The notes beneath the pieces were generated by a model. It made no database searches and was not told the DNA's origin. It saw nothing but the letters and a program-made list of their open reading frames with translations. Shown piece by piece: positions 1 to 7,189 of a stretch of 47,800 nucleotides of DNA. The stretch's first letter is position 1; the number at the start of each line of letters is the position of its first letter. The stretch spans positions 1 through 47,800 of the forward strand of contig NZ_WTSY02000015.1 of NCBI RefSeq assembly GCF_009828775.2. Reading direction: 5' to 3'. The position numbers and the translations under genes were made by a program. The DNA is from Erysipelothrix aquatica. GTDB lineage: Bacteria > Bacillota_I > Bacilli_A > Erysipelotrichales > Erysipelotrichaceae.

Positions 1-141
1 CTGTTTCTACAATATTTTCTAGAAAAGACTAGGCATAACTTTGCCAATGTATTATATTACAAGAGTAATAAGTCCCCTTCAGGGGAGTATATGGAAAACA
101 TAGAGCTACGCCTCACGCAGAACGAAAAGTTCGACTGCTAA
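1..141 (+). CDS. 3' end of an unidentified gene (partial)
   Basis: Frame 1 is open from the first base to a TAA at 139-141, giving 46 residues of a C-terminus whose start lies outside the window. The stretch is of mixed composition (charged and aromatic residues, ending in Lys-Phe-Asp-Cys) and reads like a real soluble protein end, but I do not recognise the family. A strong hairpin terminator 30 bases downstream on the same strand supports it being the end of a transcribed gene. No function is proposed. Confidence 0.55.
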   Translation: MFLQYFLEKTRHNFANVLYYKSNKSPSGEYMENIELRLTQNEKFDC

Positions 142-171
142 CAAAGGCATCCCTCCAATATAAATTTCGAT

Positions 172-213
172 AAACGTCTTAGAGCAATTACATACTCTTG
201 AGACGTTTTTTTC
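172..213 (+). terminator. Rho-independent terminator of the left-edge gene
   Basis: AAACGTCTTAGAG (172-184) pairs with CTCTTGAGACGTTT (195-208) with one bulge, followed by a run of T. It points rightward and closes the partial gene ending at 141. Confidence 0.85.
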
Positions 214-254
214 TACAGGATATTCAATTGTTAGTATCACTGCTTAAATCTTAA

Positions 255-300
255 TAAAAAAAGACAGCCACTGAATGACGAATGCATATGGTGGCTGCTT
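255..300 (-). terminator. Terminator of the broken HAD phosphatase gene
   Basis: CAGCCAC (265-271) pairs with GTGGCTG (291-297). The left flank is A-rich, which on the minus strand gives a U-run, so the hairpin ends leftward transcription of the gene at 307-1107. A shorter T stretch on the other side may let it work in both directions. Confidence 0.8.
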
Positions 301-306
301 TTCTAT

Positions 307-1107
307 TTATTGTTGAGATACTAAAATAGCTTCAATAAAATCGAGTATCGCTTCTGAGTTATTGTCTTTTTCTAATACCACATTTGAGATATCTTTTACG
401 CCTGGTCTTGCATTACCAACCGCGACACCTATCCCTGCTTTTTTAAGCATTTCGATATCATTATCGTTATCTCCAAATGCAAGAATTTCTGAATCATTAA
501 CGTTTAATATTTTTTGAATTTTTTCTATCCCTTTAGCTTTGTGAACCCCAGGCTGGATCAAATCTATTGCAGTGTGTCCACTTGTGACCGGCGTGATTCC
601 ATCTCCCAAGACACGATGAAAATCTTCGAGTACTGCCTCTAAATCTTGAGGCTCCACAATAAGCGCGAATTTGAGAATGTCATCCGCAATATTATTCAGT
701 GAGTCAACCCACTGAATTCGATGATTATAGTTTATAGCAAGGTCATAGAACTCTTGTGTTTGTTGTTTCGTTAGATATGCGGACTGTTTTCCACATACCA
801 AAATATTTACACCTTCATATCCCCCAACGATATCGAATACTTTATGTACGGTATCCCACGGCATCACTTCGTGATCAACGTCTTGGTAGTGGTGAATCAC
901 GTTAGCACCATTATCCGACACAAAGGACATTTCTTTATGGCGAGGAAAGAATGAACGAAGTTGGTAGTATTGATTTCCACTCGCCACCACGAATTCGACA
1001 TTTTACGTTTTCATCATATCAAATAACATATCAAAGCGTTGTCGGTTGTAATCTTTCATATCATTCAAAAAAGTTCCATCCATATCAACAGCAATCAATT
1101 TAATCAT
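307..1107 (-). pseudogene. Cof-type HAD phosphatase interrupted by one in-frame stop
   Basis: The reading begins MIKLIAVDMDGTF, the HAD motif I (DxDGT) with the nucleophile Asp, at an ATG at 1107 with an AGAAGG-like ribosome site upstream. After 34 residues a TAA (1003-1005) interrupts it. The same frame then continues without shift into VASGNQYYQL, the second conserved block of Cof/YidA sugar-phosphate phosphatases, and on through ILAFGDNDNDIEML, the motif IV GDxxND metal site, to a stop at 307. The total of about 267 codons is normal for the family. A single base change (for example CAA, GAA or AAA to TAA) would explain it. A complete paralogue is at 32971-33822. It may be a true pseudogene, a strain polymorphism, a sequencing error, or a read-through case; reinitiation at GTG 990 would make a protein without the nucleophile. 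Confidence 0.8.
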
Positions 1108-1253
1108 ATTTTCGTCACCCTTCTTATCTCTAAACTCAGTTTTTTGTGAACTTAATCTTCGAGACTGCATCTTTTTCTTTGCCATTCTCAAAGATGCACC
1201 GCAACAATCATCCGTACAGTTCTCGCAAACTTCCAATCAGCTAACTACATTCA

Positions 1254-1259
1254 TTATAC
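1254..1259 (-). promoter_or_regulatory. Candidate -10 box upstream of the broken HAD gene
   Basis: TATAAT on the minus strand about 150 bases upstream of the HAD start. No good -35 box is visible at 17 bases. The leader between it and the gene contains a Cys-rich in-frame stretch (TTG at 1236) without a ribosome site, which I do not call as a gene. Confidence 0.35.
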
Positions 1260-1399
1260 AGACCTCAAGTAGTGTTTAACAGTTAGAAGAAACTCTATGT
1301 TTTTTCACACGAATACAAGCTTTAATAAATCAAACCAAAGGAATACGTCACCTTAAAACACCTCTTAAAATAGAATCCATACAAAATCCTTTACTTCTT

Positions 1400-1434
1400 A
1401 TTGCAAAATAAAGCTACCTTCATAAGAAGGTAGC
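1400..1434 (-). terminator. typA terminator
   Basis: GCTACCTTC (1413-1421) pairs with GAAGGTAGC (1426-1434) across a 4-base loop, followed on the minus strand by TTTATTTT. It lies directly after the typA stop codon. Confidence 0.9.
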
Positions 1435-1437
1435 CTC

Positions 1438-3222
1438 CTATTGTCGTAAGTCTTTTTTACGTAATCTAATGTTCAAAGGCGTCACCTCAACAAGCTCATC
1501 ATCACTAATGTAATCCAGTGCATACTCTAAGGTAAGTGCGATGGGCTCTTCAAGTTTCAATGCATCTTCTTTACCACCGCGTCCATTACCACGGTAACTA
1601 TTTAATCGTTTATTACGAATTACGTTGACCCACATATCGTTTTCTTTGTTCGTAACTCCTACTATCATCCCCGGATAGACTTCCGTTTGGGCACCGATAA
1701 AAAAACTTCCTCGGTCTTGAATATGAAACATAGGAAAAGCCATCGAATTACCGAAACTATTGGAAATTAGTGATCCACGTTTGGGAACATTCATGCCACC
1801 AGCTTGCACATCATACTTATAATGCTGACGCATCATGATCGCATTGCCACGCGTCATATTAATAAGATCTGTTCTAAATCCCAAAATGAGACGTGCAGGG
1901 ATGTACCAGTATTGTCGAACCGTATCATTGTGTTGTTCAACATTATATAGATTTCCGTGACGTAAGCTCATTTGTTCAATAATCTTTCCACTATACTTCT
2001 CAGGAGTCTCGATAATCACCCGATCAATTGGTTCATACGTTACGCCTTTACGTTCTTCAAGAATTACGTGGGGTTTTCCGACGGAAAGTTCATATCCTTC
2101 GCGGCGCATTGTTTCAATCAGAATCGAGAGATGTAACTCCCCTCGACCCGAAACAGTAAAGTAATCTGAAGATAACCCCGGTTCTACCTCAAGACCCACG
2201 TTAACCTCCAATTCGCGATCGAGTCGTTCTTTAATATTACGACTGGTGATAAACTTACCTTCTTTTCCTTGCAGTGGTGAAGTATTCACATAAAAGTTCA
2301 TGGACAGTGTGGGTTGTTCTACCATGATTGCTTCCATAGGCAATGGAGCCTCTAGAGAACAGAGTGTATCTCCAACAGTGATGTTCGATATTCCTGATAT
2401 CACAACGATATCTCCACTGTGGGTTTTCGTAACTTCTTTATATGTTACACCATTATAAACGAACATTTTTTTGATTCGTGCATGAGAATACTTTCCGGAG
2501 TTATCGATGATACAGATAGCTTGCCCTTGTTCTAAAACACCTTGGTGGATCCGTCCAATCCCAAGACGTCCTAAATATGTGTCATAGCCCAGTGTTGATA
2601 CTTGCATCTGTAGTGGTTGAGTATCTTTATTCGGATAAATTTCTGTATGTTCCAGGATTGTATCAAAGAGTACATCCATCGAGGCATCCCGTATATCTTG
2701 ATGACGACTTACCTTGAAATCTCGGGTAATACCATAAAGTATCGGAAAGAATAATTGCGATTCATCGGCATCAAGTTCCAAAAACAAATCATATATTTCT
2801 TCAAGAACCGCCTCTGGTCGGCGTTCAGTCTTATCCATTTTATTAATCAGTACGATTGGCTTAAGATTTTGTTCTAATGCCTTACGTAGTACGAATCGTG
2901 TCTGGGGCATAGGGCCTTCAACTGAATCTACCAACAAAATCACGGTATCCACCGTCTTAATGATGCGTTCCACTTCCCCCGAAAAATCTGCATGACCGGG
3001 TGTATCAACTATATTAATTTTGGTATCTTTATACATAACCGAGCAGTTTTTGGAGTAGATTGTAATTCCGCGTTCTTTCTCGAGATCATTACTATCCATC
3101 ACACGATCCACTGATTTTTGCACATGATTGAAAACACCTGACGCGGATAAGATTCCGTCAACAAGTGTACTCTTACCAGCATCGACATGGGCGATGATGG
3201 CAATATTTATTATTTTTTTCAG
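1438..3222 (-). CDS. typA: Ribosome-associated GTPase TypA/BipA, probable CTG start
   Basis: TypA/BipA is a translational GTPase of the EF-G family that binds the 70S ribosome and helps 50S assembly and stress adaptation. Visible motifs, numbered from CTG 3222: P-loop AHVDAGKST (about 11-19), switch I with [15 protein letters not shown] (G3), NKMDK (G4), then EF-Tu-like beta-barrel and EF-G-like domains, ending in the BipA-type tail [11 protein letters not shown]. The conserved start [13 protein letters not shown] is preceded in frame by CTG, ATA and then a TAA stop (3226-3228). No ATG, GTG or TTG lies between that stop and the P-loop, so CTG (or ATA) must start translation if the gene is intact; this gives 594 residues, close to the usual 605-615. 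The first ordinary in-frame start, GTG 3123, would remove the P-loop. GGAAG lies about 15 bases upstream of CTG. Confidence 0.93.
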   Translation of the reverse strand: MKKIINIAIIAHVDAGKSTLVDGILSASGVFNHVQKSVDRVMDSNDLEKERGITIYSKNCSVMYKDTKINIVDTPGHADFSGEVERIIKTVDTVILLVDSVEGPMPQTRFVLRKALEQNLKPIVLINKMDKTERRPEAVLEEIYDLFLELDADESQLFFPILYGITRDFKVSRHQDIRDASMDVLFDTILEHTEIYPNKDTQPLQMQVSTLGYDTYLGRLGIGRIHQGVLEQGQAICIIDNSGKYSHARIKKMFVYNGVTYKEVTKTHSGDIVVISGISNITVGDTLCSLEAPLPMEAIMVEQPTLSMNFYVNTSPLQGKEGKFITSRNIKERLDRELEVNVGLEVEPGLSSDYFTVSGRGELHLSILIETMRREGYELSVGKPHVILEERKGVTYEPIDRVIIETPEKYSGKIIEQMSLRHGNLYNVEQHNDTVRQYWYIPARLILGFRTDLINMTRGNAIMMRQHYKYDVQAGGMNVPKRGSLISNSFGNSMAFPMFHIQDRGSFFIGAQTEVYPGMIVGVTNKENDMWVNVIRNKRLNSYRGNGRGGKEDALKLEEPIALTLEYALDYISDDELVEVTPLNIRLRKKDLRQ

Positions 3223-3359
3223 TATTTATTTTCTTCGCTTCCTATTTATCTTTTAACTAAAGTACAGGAAGGCACACTAAAAAGATCTGTTTTATGTATA
3301 ATCTTTTAGTACCTTCAATACGCTCTATTTATTTCGATAATATAGGTATTGGAGGTGTC

Positions 3360-3395
3360 ATGACTAGAATTTGTTCGTTTGTTGACATGATATAA
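3360..3395 (+). CDS. Possible 11-codon upstream ORF
   Basis: GGAGG (3351-3355) lies 4 bases before an ATG that opens 11 codons and ends at TAA 3393-3395, inside an inverted repeat. It is far (190 bases) upstream of the exporter and antisense to the typA leader. It could be a chance match; I include it only because the ribosome site is good and a second leader ORF follows at 3494. Confidence 0.2.
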   Translation: MTRICSFVDMI

Positions 3396-3418
3396 CCTCG
3401 CTTTCGCACATTATATCA
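3388..3418. promoter_or_regulatory. Inverted repeat containing the probable typA promoter
   Basis: TGATATAA (3388-3395) and TTATATCA (3411-3418) form an 8-bp inverted repeat with a 15-base spacer. On the minus strand the right arm makes an extended -10 element, TG-A-TATAAT (3410-3418), well placed for typA with a leader of about 180 bases. On the plus strand the left arm makes a similar TG-A-TATAAC. The symmetry therefore also reads as two facing -10 elements or as an operator. Confidence 0.5.
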
Positions 3419-3463
3419 TAGTTTACAAAAAAAATGAAAAGTAGCATATTCTGATTTACCTGT

Positions 3464-3471
3464 GATATAGT
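3464..3471 (+). promoter_or_regulatory. Extended -10 promoter for leader peptide and exporter
   Basis: TG-A-TATAGT (3463-3471) is an extended -10 box on the plus strand; no clear -35. The predicted transcript starts near 3478, only a few bases before the Shine-Dalgarno of the leader ORF. Confidence 0.5.
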
Positions 3472-3493
3472 ATACGTCGTTAGGAGATTAATT

Positions 3494-3565
3494 ATGAATT
3501 TTACATCTATAATTAAAAAAATAGCTCCCCTACCCGATTTTGATGTTTTTACTCAAGGTATCTAA
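3494..3565 (+). CDS. Candidate 23-residue leader peptide of the exporter
   Basis: TAGGAG (3481-3486) lies 7 bases before ATG 3494; 23 codons follow to TAA 3563-3565, ending 19 bases before the exporter start codon. The middle of the peptide is Lys-Lys-Ile-Ala-Pro-Leu-Pro-Asp-Phe. Its codons 16-20 are the left arm of an 11-bp inverted repeat whose right arm covers the first exporter codons. This order (promoter, strong ribosome site, short ORF, hairpin over the next start) is that of drug-inducible translational attenuators such as those before erm and cat genes. That the peptide acts this way is an inference; no known leader peptide is recognised. Confidence 0.6.
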   Translation: MNFTSIIKKIAPLPDFDVFTQGI

Positions 3566-3600
3566 TCGTTAAGAGGATTATTTTTTGATTAAAAACATCA
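3541..3600 (+). promoter_or_regulatory. Inverted repeat across exporter start (attenuator candidate)
   Basis: TGATGTTTTTA (3541-3551) is perfectly complementary to TAAAAACATCA (3590-3600). The 38-base loop holds the leader stop, the exporter Shine-Dalgarno AAGAGG (3571-3576) and the TTG start (3585). Inside the loop TAATC (3563-3567) pairs with GATTA (3576-3580), placing most of the ribosome site in a small apical loop. The stem involves the leader codons just ahead of its Pro-Leu-Pro segment, so a ribosome held there would open it. Confidence 0.6.
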
Positions 3601-4763
3601 GATTTAGAAAACCAAGTTTTATACTTATAATTATTTTATTGGGCTTCCCTCAACTTCACGAGGCAATGTTTGCCCCTTCATTACAAACTATTACACTTAA
3701 TTTTGATATTTCTATCGCTAGCGCTCAAGCGACACTAAGCATTTATTTTGTAGCGTTTGCGATGGGTGTCTTATTTTGGGGGTTTTTCTCAGATAAGTTT
3801 GGCCGTCGTCCCGCATTACTATGGGGATTTGCTATATACTGTCTGGGAACTGGCGTAATGCTTACGAGTTCATCGTTTGATTATTTCTTAATAGGACGCT
3901 TTGTTGTAGCATTCGGTTTAGCGACCGGTTCAGTCACCACTCAAACTATCTTACGCGAGAGTTTTGATACACAGATTCGGAGCAAACTGTTTTCGCAAGT
4001 ATCCATCGCACTCGCAATTGTTCCAGGAATTGGACCCTTGCTCGGCGGTTATATGATTGAGTCATACAGTTTACGATTACTCTTAGTAGTTTTCTTAGTC
4101 TGTGGACTTAGTATTGTAGCTTTAACGTATTTACGTCTTCCCGAGACAAATGTCGTCGCAACGACACGCAATGCTAATTTTTTTGCCGTCTTTATGCGAA
4201 TGCTTCGATCAAAACGAGTTTGGATGTATGGTTTTTTTATTGCAGCCATGAACGTGATTATGTCTATTTACTATGTCGAAGCACCTTTATTATTCCCAAA
4301 ATGGTTTGGAATATCACTTGCTACAACAGGTAGTCTCGGCATCAGCCTCGCAATTGCAACAATTCTTGGTGCATCAATTGCACAATTACTGCTTAGAAAC
4401 CATGCGCCAAAGCAAGTGCTTCAGATTGGAAACTATGTACTTATATCTGGATCTATTTTAATGCTTTTCTTTGGATATATCGCAACGAGCACAATCCTAT
4501 CACTGACACTGTATATGGGCGGAATGTTCCTTGTTCGTGTCGGAACGGCCATTTCTTTATCAAACGCTATAAGTTTAGCACTTGAGGATTTTCAGGATGT
4601 GTATGGTACTGCTGGGTCCATTCTTAGTCTCGGATATTATCTCGCAATAAGTGTGTTGTTACACATCATGTCTGTAATCCACAACGGTTCTTTATTAGTC
4701 ATGCCGTTGTACTTTATCATTTTAGCGCTCTTAATGATCGCTATGTCCGGACGCAATGACTAA
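3585..4763 (+). CDS. MFS drug exporter, Bcr/CflA-like
   Basis: A 392-residue, 12-helix major facilitator of the drug:H+ antiporter-1 type. The loop after the second helix has motif A (about residues 62-75, GFFSDKFGRRPALLWG), and helix 5 has motif C-like VPGIGPLLGGY, the mark of exporters. The overall pattern is closest to Bcr/CflA proteins, which export bicyclomycin, chloramphenicol and related compounds; the real substrate cannot be read. The start is TTG 3585, with AAGAGG nine bases upstream; the first residues IKNIRFRKPSF are basic as expected before helix 1. A leader ORF and hairpin lie directly upstream, suggesting inducible translation. It is a single-gene transcript closed by a terminator shared with the convergent neighbour. 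Confidence 0.9.
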   Translation: MIKNIRFRKPSFILIIILLGFPQLHEAMFAPSLQTITLNFDISIASAQATLSIYFVAFAMGVLFWGFFSDKFGRRPALLWGFAIYCLGTGVMLTSSSFDYFLIGRFVVAFGLATGSVTTQTILRESFDTQIRSKLFSQVSIALAIVPGIGPLLGGYMIESYSLRLLLVVFLVCGLSIVALTYLRLPETNVVATTRNANFFAVFMRMLRSKRVWMYGFFIAAMNVIMSIYYVEAPLLFPKWFGISLATTGSLGISLAIATILGASIAQLLLRNHAPKQVLQIGNYVLISGSILMLFFGYIATSTILSLTLYMGGMFLVRVGTAISLSNAISLALEDFQDVYGTAGSILSLGYYLAISVLLHIMSVIHNGSLLVMPLYFIILALLMIAMSGRND

Positions 4764-4787
4764 AAAACTCTGCTATGCAGAGTTTTT
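4763..4787. terminator. Bidirectional terminator between exporter and acyltransferase
   Basis: AAAAACTCTGC (4763-4773) pairs perfectly with GCAGAGTTTTT (4777-4787) with a 3-base loop and a T-run on both strands. It overlaps the stop codons of both convergent genes. Confidence 0.95.
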
Positions 4788-5963
4788 CTTTTTATATGAT
4801 TTATATCTTCGATTAATTTGGATAAAACACCAACTTGCTATGTGCGTTAACACAAGCGTGACGAGCGTCAATACCAATGCTCCGAATAGCGTTGTTTGCG
4901 GTTTAATTACCCCTAACACACCGTAGATGATGAGCGGATGAATTAAGTAGTAATATTTATAGTATTCACGTATCGACTCCTTGAACGGCATCCTAATTGT
5001 AAATGGCAATTGTAATGCTGTTGTAAACATATAGAAAACGGTCGGAATCGTCATAAACATCAAATTACTGTCCAAACGATCTACTTTTTGAAGCAGCATC
5101 ACTTCAACTAAGAATAGTAGAAAACTAACTACAAGTTTGGTCAAAGATGCTTTTACAAACACAATGTTCTTTGCTTCCATCGCGTATCCCATAGCAACAA
5201 AGAATGTTCCAAAGAATAAGAAGTTACGTGTTGTAATGAAAATATTGTAGTAATATGTGTTTAAAATTGTTTGAATTGCATTTGGTAGTAGGCCAAAATA
5301 GGTCTCGGTAGCTCCCAACGCAAATAGAAGAAACGACACAATCAGTAGAGAACTCAGCTTGAATCGTTTTAACCAAGCATTCGTGAATAATAGTGCAACA
5401 ATCAAGGCAGGGTAATACCAAAGATGATAGTATGTACCAGAATAGAGTATCCCAACAAGAAGGCCTACGGGGTACAACATCGGCGAAAGTCCCATTTCTT
5501 TAATATATTGGAGTCCAAATGGTAGATAGATCAGGCACCAAATAAGATATGATGGAATCAACCCTTTAATATAGCGGTTGAAGTATGCTGGGTTTTGTTT
5601 TTGTTTTTTTGCGACAAAATATCCTGACGTTATGAAAAAGAATGGTACAAACAACCGCGAGATCATATTATTAAACAATAAATCGAGCGGATATGAAATA
5701 TCTTTAAAGGGTCTCAAGTGTAAGATGACAATTAACACCGCACCAAAATACCGAAGAAAATCTAAGTTCTCAAATCTTGGTTTCTCTGCACAATCATTGT
5801 ATGTATCATATTGATCAATTGCATGAAAAAAGAGGCCAATTGAAACGGCAATTGGAATGAGATACGTCAAACTATTTTCGTAGCCAGTCAACACTTCATA
5901 ATTTCTGAGCAAGATTGCAAGAATAAATACAACCACACTGATAATCGTCGCTTTTTTAGTCAT
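4773..5963 (-). CDS. Membrane acyltransferase, acyltransferase-3 family
   Basis: About 396 residues with ten or so membrane helices. After helix 1-2 comes RFENLDFLRYFGAVLIVILH, the typical opening of the acyltransferase-3 family (OafA/WecH/NodX type), with the conserved His in LHLRPF, followed by LFVPFFFITSGYF, also typical. Members move acetyl or other acyl groups onto sugars or lipids of the envelope. The acceptor is unknown and no glycan genes are adjacent. I prefer the start at 5963 (MTKKATII) over ATG 5996, because a TATAAT (5988-5993, minus strand) lies just inside the longer version. Monocistronic. Confidence 0.85.
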   Translation of the reverse strand: MTKKATIISVVVFILAILLRNYEVLTGYENSLTYLIPIAVSIGLFFHAIDQYDTYNDCAEKPRFENLDFLRYFGAVLIVILHLRPFKDISYPLDLLFNNMISRLFVPFFFITSGYFVAKKQKQNPAYFNRYIKGLIPSYLIWCLIYLPFGLQYIKEMGLSPMLYPVGLLVGILYSGTYYHLWYYPALIVALLFTNAWLKRFKLSSLLIVSFLLFALGATETYFGLLPNAIQTILNTYYYNIFITTRNFLFFGTFFVAMGYAMEAKNIVFVKASLTKLVVSFLLFLVEVMLLQKVDRLDSNLMFMTIPTVFYMFTTALQLPFTIRMPFKESIREYYKYYYLIHPLIIYGVLGVIKPQTTLFGALVLTLVTLVLTHIASWCFIQINRRYKSYKKKNSA

Positions 5964-5987
5964 TATAATTCTCTTTCTCTTATTTCT

Positions 5988-5993
5988 ATTATA
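5988..5993 (-). promoter_or_regulatory. -10 box of the acyltransferase gene
   Basis: Minus-strand TATAAT 25 bases before ATG 5963. A TTGATA sits 19 bases upstream, a little too far for an ideal -35. It supports the shorter start. Confidence 0.4.
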
Positions 5994-6034
5994 CATGAAT
6001 TTACTTCTCGTTTATCAACCTTACAGAAATGTAC

Positions 6035-6056
6035 TAAAAAAGAGGCTTACGCCTCT
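6035..6056 (-). terminator. Terminator of the alpha/beta hydrolase gene
   Basis: AGAGGC (6041-6046) and GCCTCT (6051-6056) form a short GC-rich stem; on the minus strand it is followed by TTTTTTA. It overlaps the end of the hydrolase gene. Confidence 0.85.
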
Positions 6057-6850
6057 ATCTCGTGATCCAACCAGGATGCTATTCGTGCAACAATGGCTGT
6101 TGCCTCGCGAATTCTTAGTAGGTCATGCTCTTTATCAGGGAGCACTTCGAGTGTCTTATCACTGCTCCCAATGGATTCAAAAAACTTTTGGCTTCCTTGC
6201 CATGGTAAAATAGGATCGTTTTCACCATGAAGTATCAATACTGGATGCTTATACATACTTGTGTGTTCCCAAATGAACTCTTGGGCTTCAACTAATGATT
6301 CTACAATAAACGTTCTACTTGCACGTTTCAGTACATACGGCGAATCCATCGCCACTAATTGCTTGATACCAGCATCACCCGATGTTCCCATGAGTTCTAA
6401 GAACTCATGAATCGAAATTGAAGATTCTGTAATCTCTCGAAATTGTGGTTGTGGCAAGAGTCCAGGACCTAATAATATTTGCCCTGCTATCGCATAAGGA
6501 TACATGATGCCATAGACTGCCGTAATCATACCACCTAGACTAAATCCCATTGTATAAACTGGAAGACTTGAGTCACGATCTTGAACCCACGTTACGCATA
6601 CATTCAAGTCATCCGCAAAGTCTTGGAAATGCTTTAATTCGCCAAGAGGGGCTGTCGTCCTGCCATGACCACGGACGTCATATTTAAAGACATTGTATCC
6701 ATGAGCATTGAACATTGGTGCTAACCGTGAATAGTGAGCACTGTATTCGACAAAACCATGACTGAATACAATTGTTGCTTTCGCATTCTCCACTTCATGA
6801 TATTGGTAGTAGATATCATAATTATCATATGTTTTTAATGTGCCATCCAT
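6047..6850 (-). CDS. Alpha/beta hydrolase, monoacylglycerol lipase-like
   Basis: A 267-residue cytoplasmic serine hydrolase of the lysophospholipase/monoacylglycerol lipase (Hydrolase_4) group. Motifs in order: VFSHGF oxyanion loop, YDVRGHGRT, the nucleophile elbow GFSLGG, the acid in HGENDPILP, and the catalytic His in DKEHDLLR near the C-terminus. All triad members are present. The frame is open further upstream to 6940, but that extension crosses a terminator hairpin. ATG 6850 has GAGG nine bases upstream, so it is chosen. It likely acts on lysophospholipids, monoglycerides or other short esters; the substrate is not readable. The leader carries four tandem hairpins, suggesting RNA-level control. 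Confidence 0.85.
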   Translation of the reverse strand: MDGTLKTYDNYDIYYQYHEVENAKATIVFSHGFVEYSAHYSRLAPMFNAHGYNVFKYDVRGHGRTTAPLGELKHFQDFADDLNVCVTWVQDRDSSLPVYTMGFSLGGMITAVYGIMYPYAIAGQILLGPGLLPQPQFREITESSISIHEFLELMGTSGDAGIKQLVAMDSPYVLKRASRTFIVESLVEAQEFIWEHTSMYKHPVLILHGENDPILPWQGSQKFFESIGSSDKTLEVLPDKEHDLLRIREATAIVARIASWLDHEIEA

Positions 6851-6920
6851 ACATAAAGACCTCATTTCTAACTTCTGTATCTTATCACAATAATCCTTCA
6901 TGCTCCACTGTAGCGCCATA

Positions 6921-6952
6921 AGAAAAGCAAGGATCCCCACCCTTGCTTTTCT
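6921..6952. terminator. Strong hairpin in the hydrolase leader
   Basis: AGAAAAGCAAGG (6921-6932) and CCTTGCTTTTCT (6941-6952) form a perfect 12-bp stem with an 8-base loop. On the minus strand the 3' arm itself ends TTTTCTTATGG, giving an intrinsic terminator or attenuator about 70 bases before the hydrolase start. Confidence 0.7.
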
Positions 6953-6967
6953 CTGCTCTGCATGTCT

Positions 6968-7057
6968 GCAAGTGATTAAATATCACTTACATCCCCGTCT
7001 TTCTAAATACCCCACCGTATTTAGAAGACTTATTAACACAAGGATTATGTCTTGTGT
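6968..7057 (-). promoter_or_regulatory. Three further tandem hairpins in the hydrolase leader
   Basis: In order along the minus strand: ACACAAG/CTTGTGT (7036-7042 with 7051-7057), TTCTAAATAC/GTATTTAGAA (7001-7010 with 7017-7026, 10 bp perfect), and AAGTGAT/ATCACTT (6970-6976 with 6982-6988). Together with the terminator hairpin at 6921-6952 they fill the whole region between the response regulator and the hydrolase. The minus-strand ATCACTTGC (6976-6968) can alternatively pair with GCAAGGGTG (6946-6938) of the terminator, an antiterminator-like option. No known riboswitch class is recognised. Confidence 0.5.
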
Positions 7058-7165
7058 ACTTTTAATTTACCACAATTATGATGTTAATGTTATAATATTA
7101 CCCCATTTTTAGTCCCATTAACCATATTTTTGTTCAAATTGTATAAAATTGATAGGTTTTAGATG

Positions 7166-7189
7166 AAAAAAGATAGGGTTTCCCTATCT
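7166..7189 (-). terminator. Terminator of the response regulator gene
   Basis: AGATAGGG (7171-7178) pairs with CCCTATCT (7182-7189), 3-base loop, followed on the minus strand by a run of T. It overlaps the end of the coding region. Confidence 0.9.

Noticed and set aside
60..213. Possible structured non-coding RNA at the left edge (several small stems then a terminator)
   Set aside because: Frame 1 is open from base 1 to 141 and reads as protein, so a gene 3' end plus terminator explains it more simply.
6851..6940. Longer start for the alpha/beta hydrolase
   Set aside because: The extension runs through a perfect terminator hairpin and lacks a ribosome site; ATG 6850 has GAGG at a good distance.
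6921..7057. Plus-strand small RNA with C-rich loops that could pair with ribosome sites
   Set aside because: Possible, but no plus-strand promoter is visible and the arrangement fits a minus-strand leader better; noted only as an alternative.
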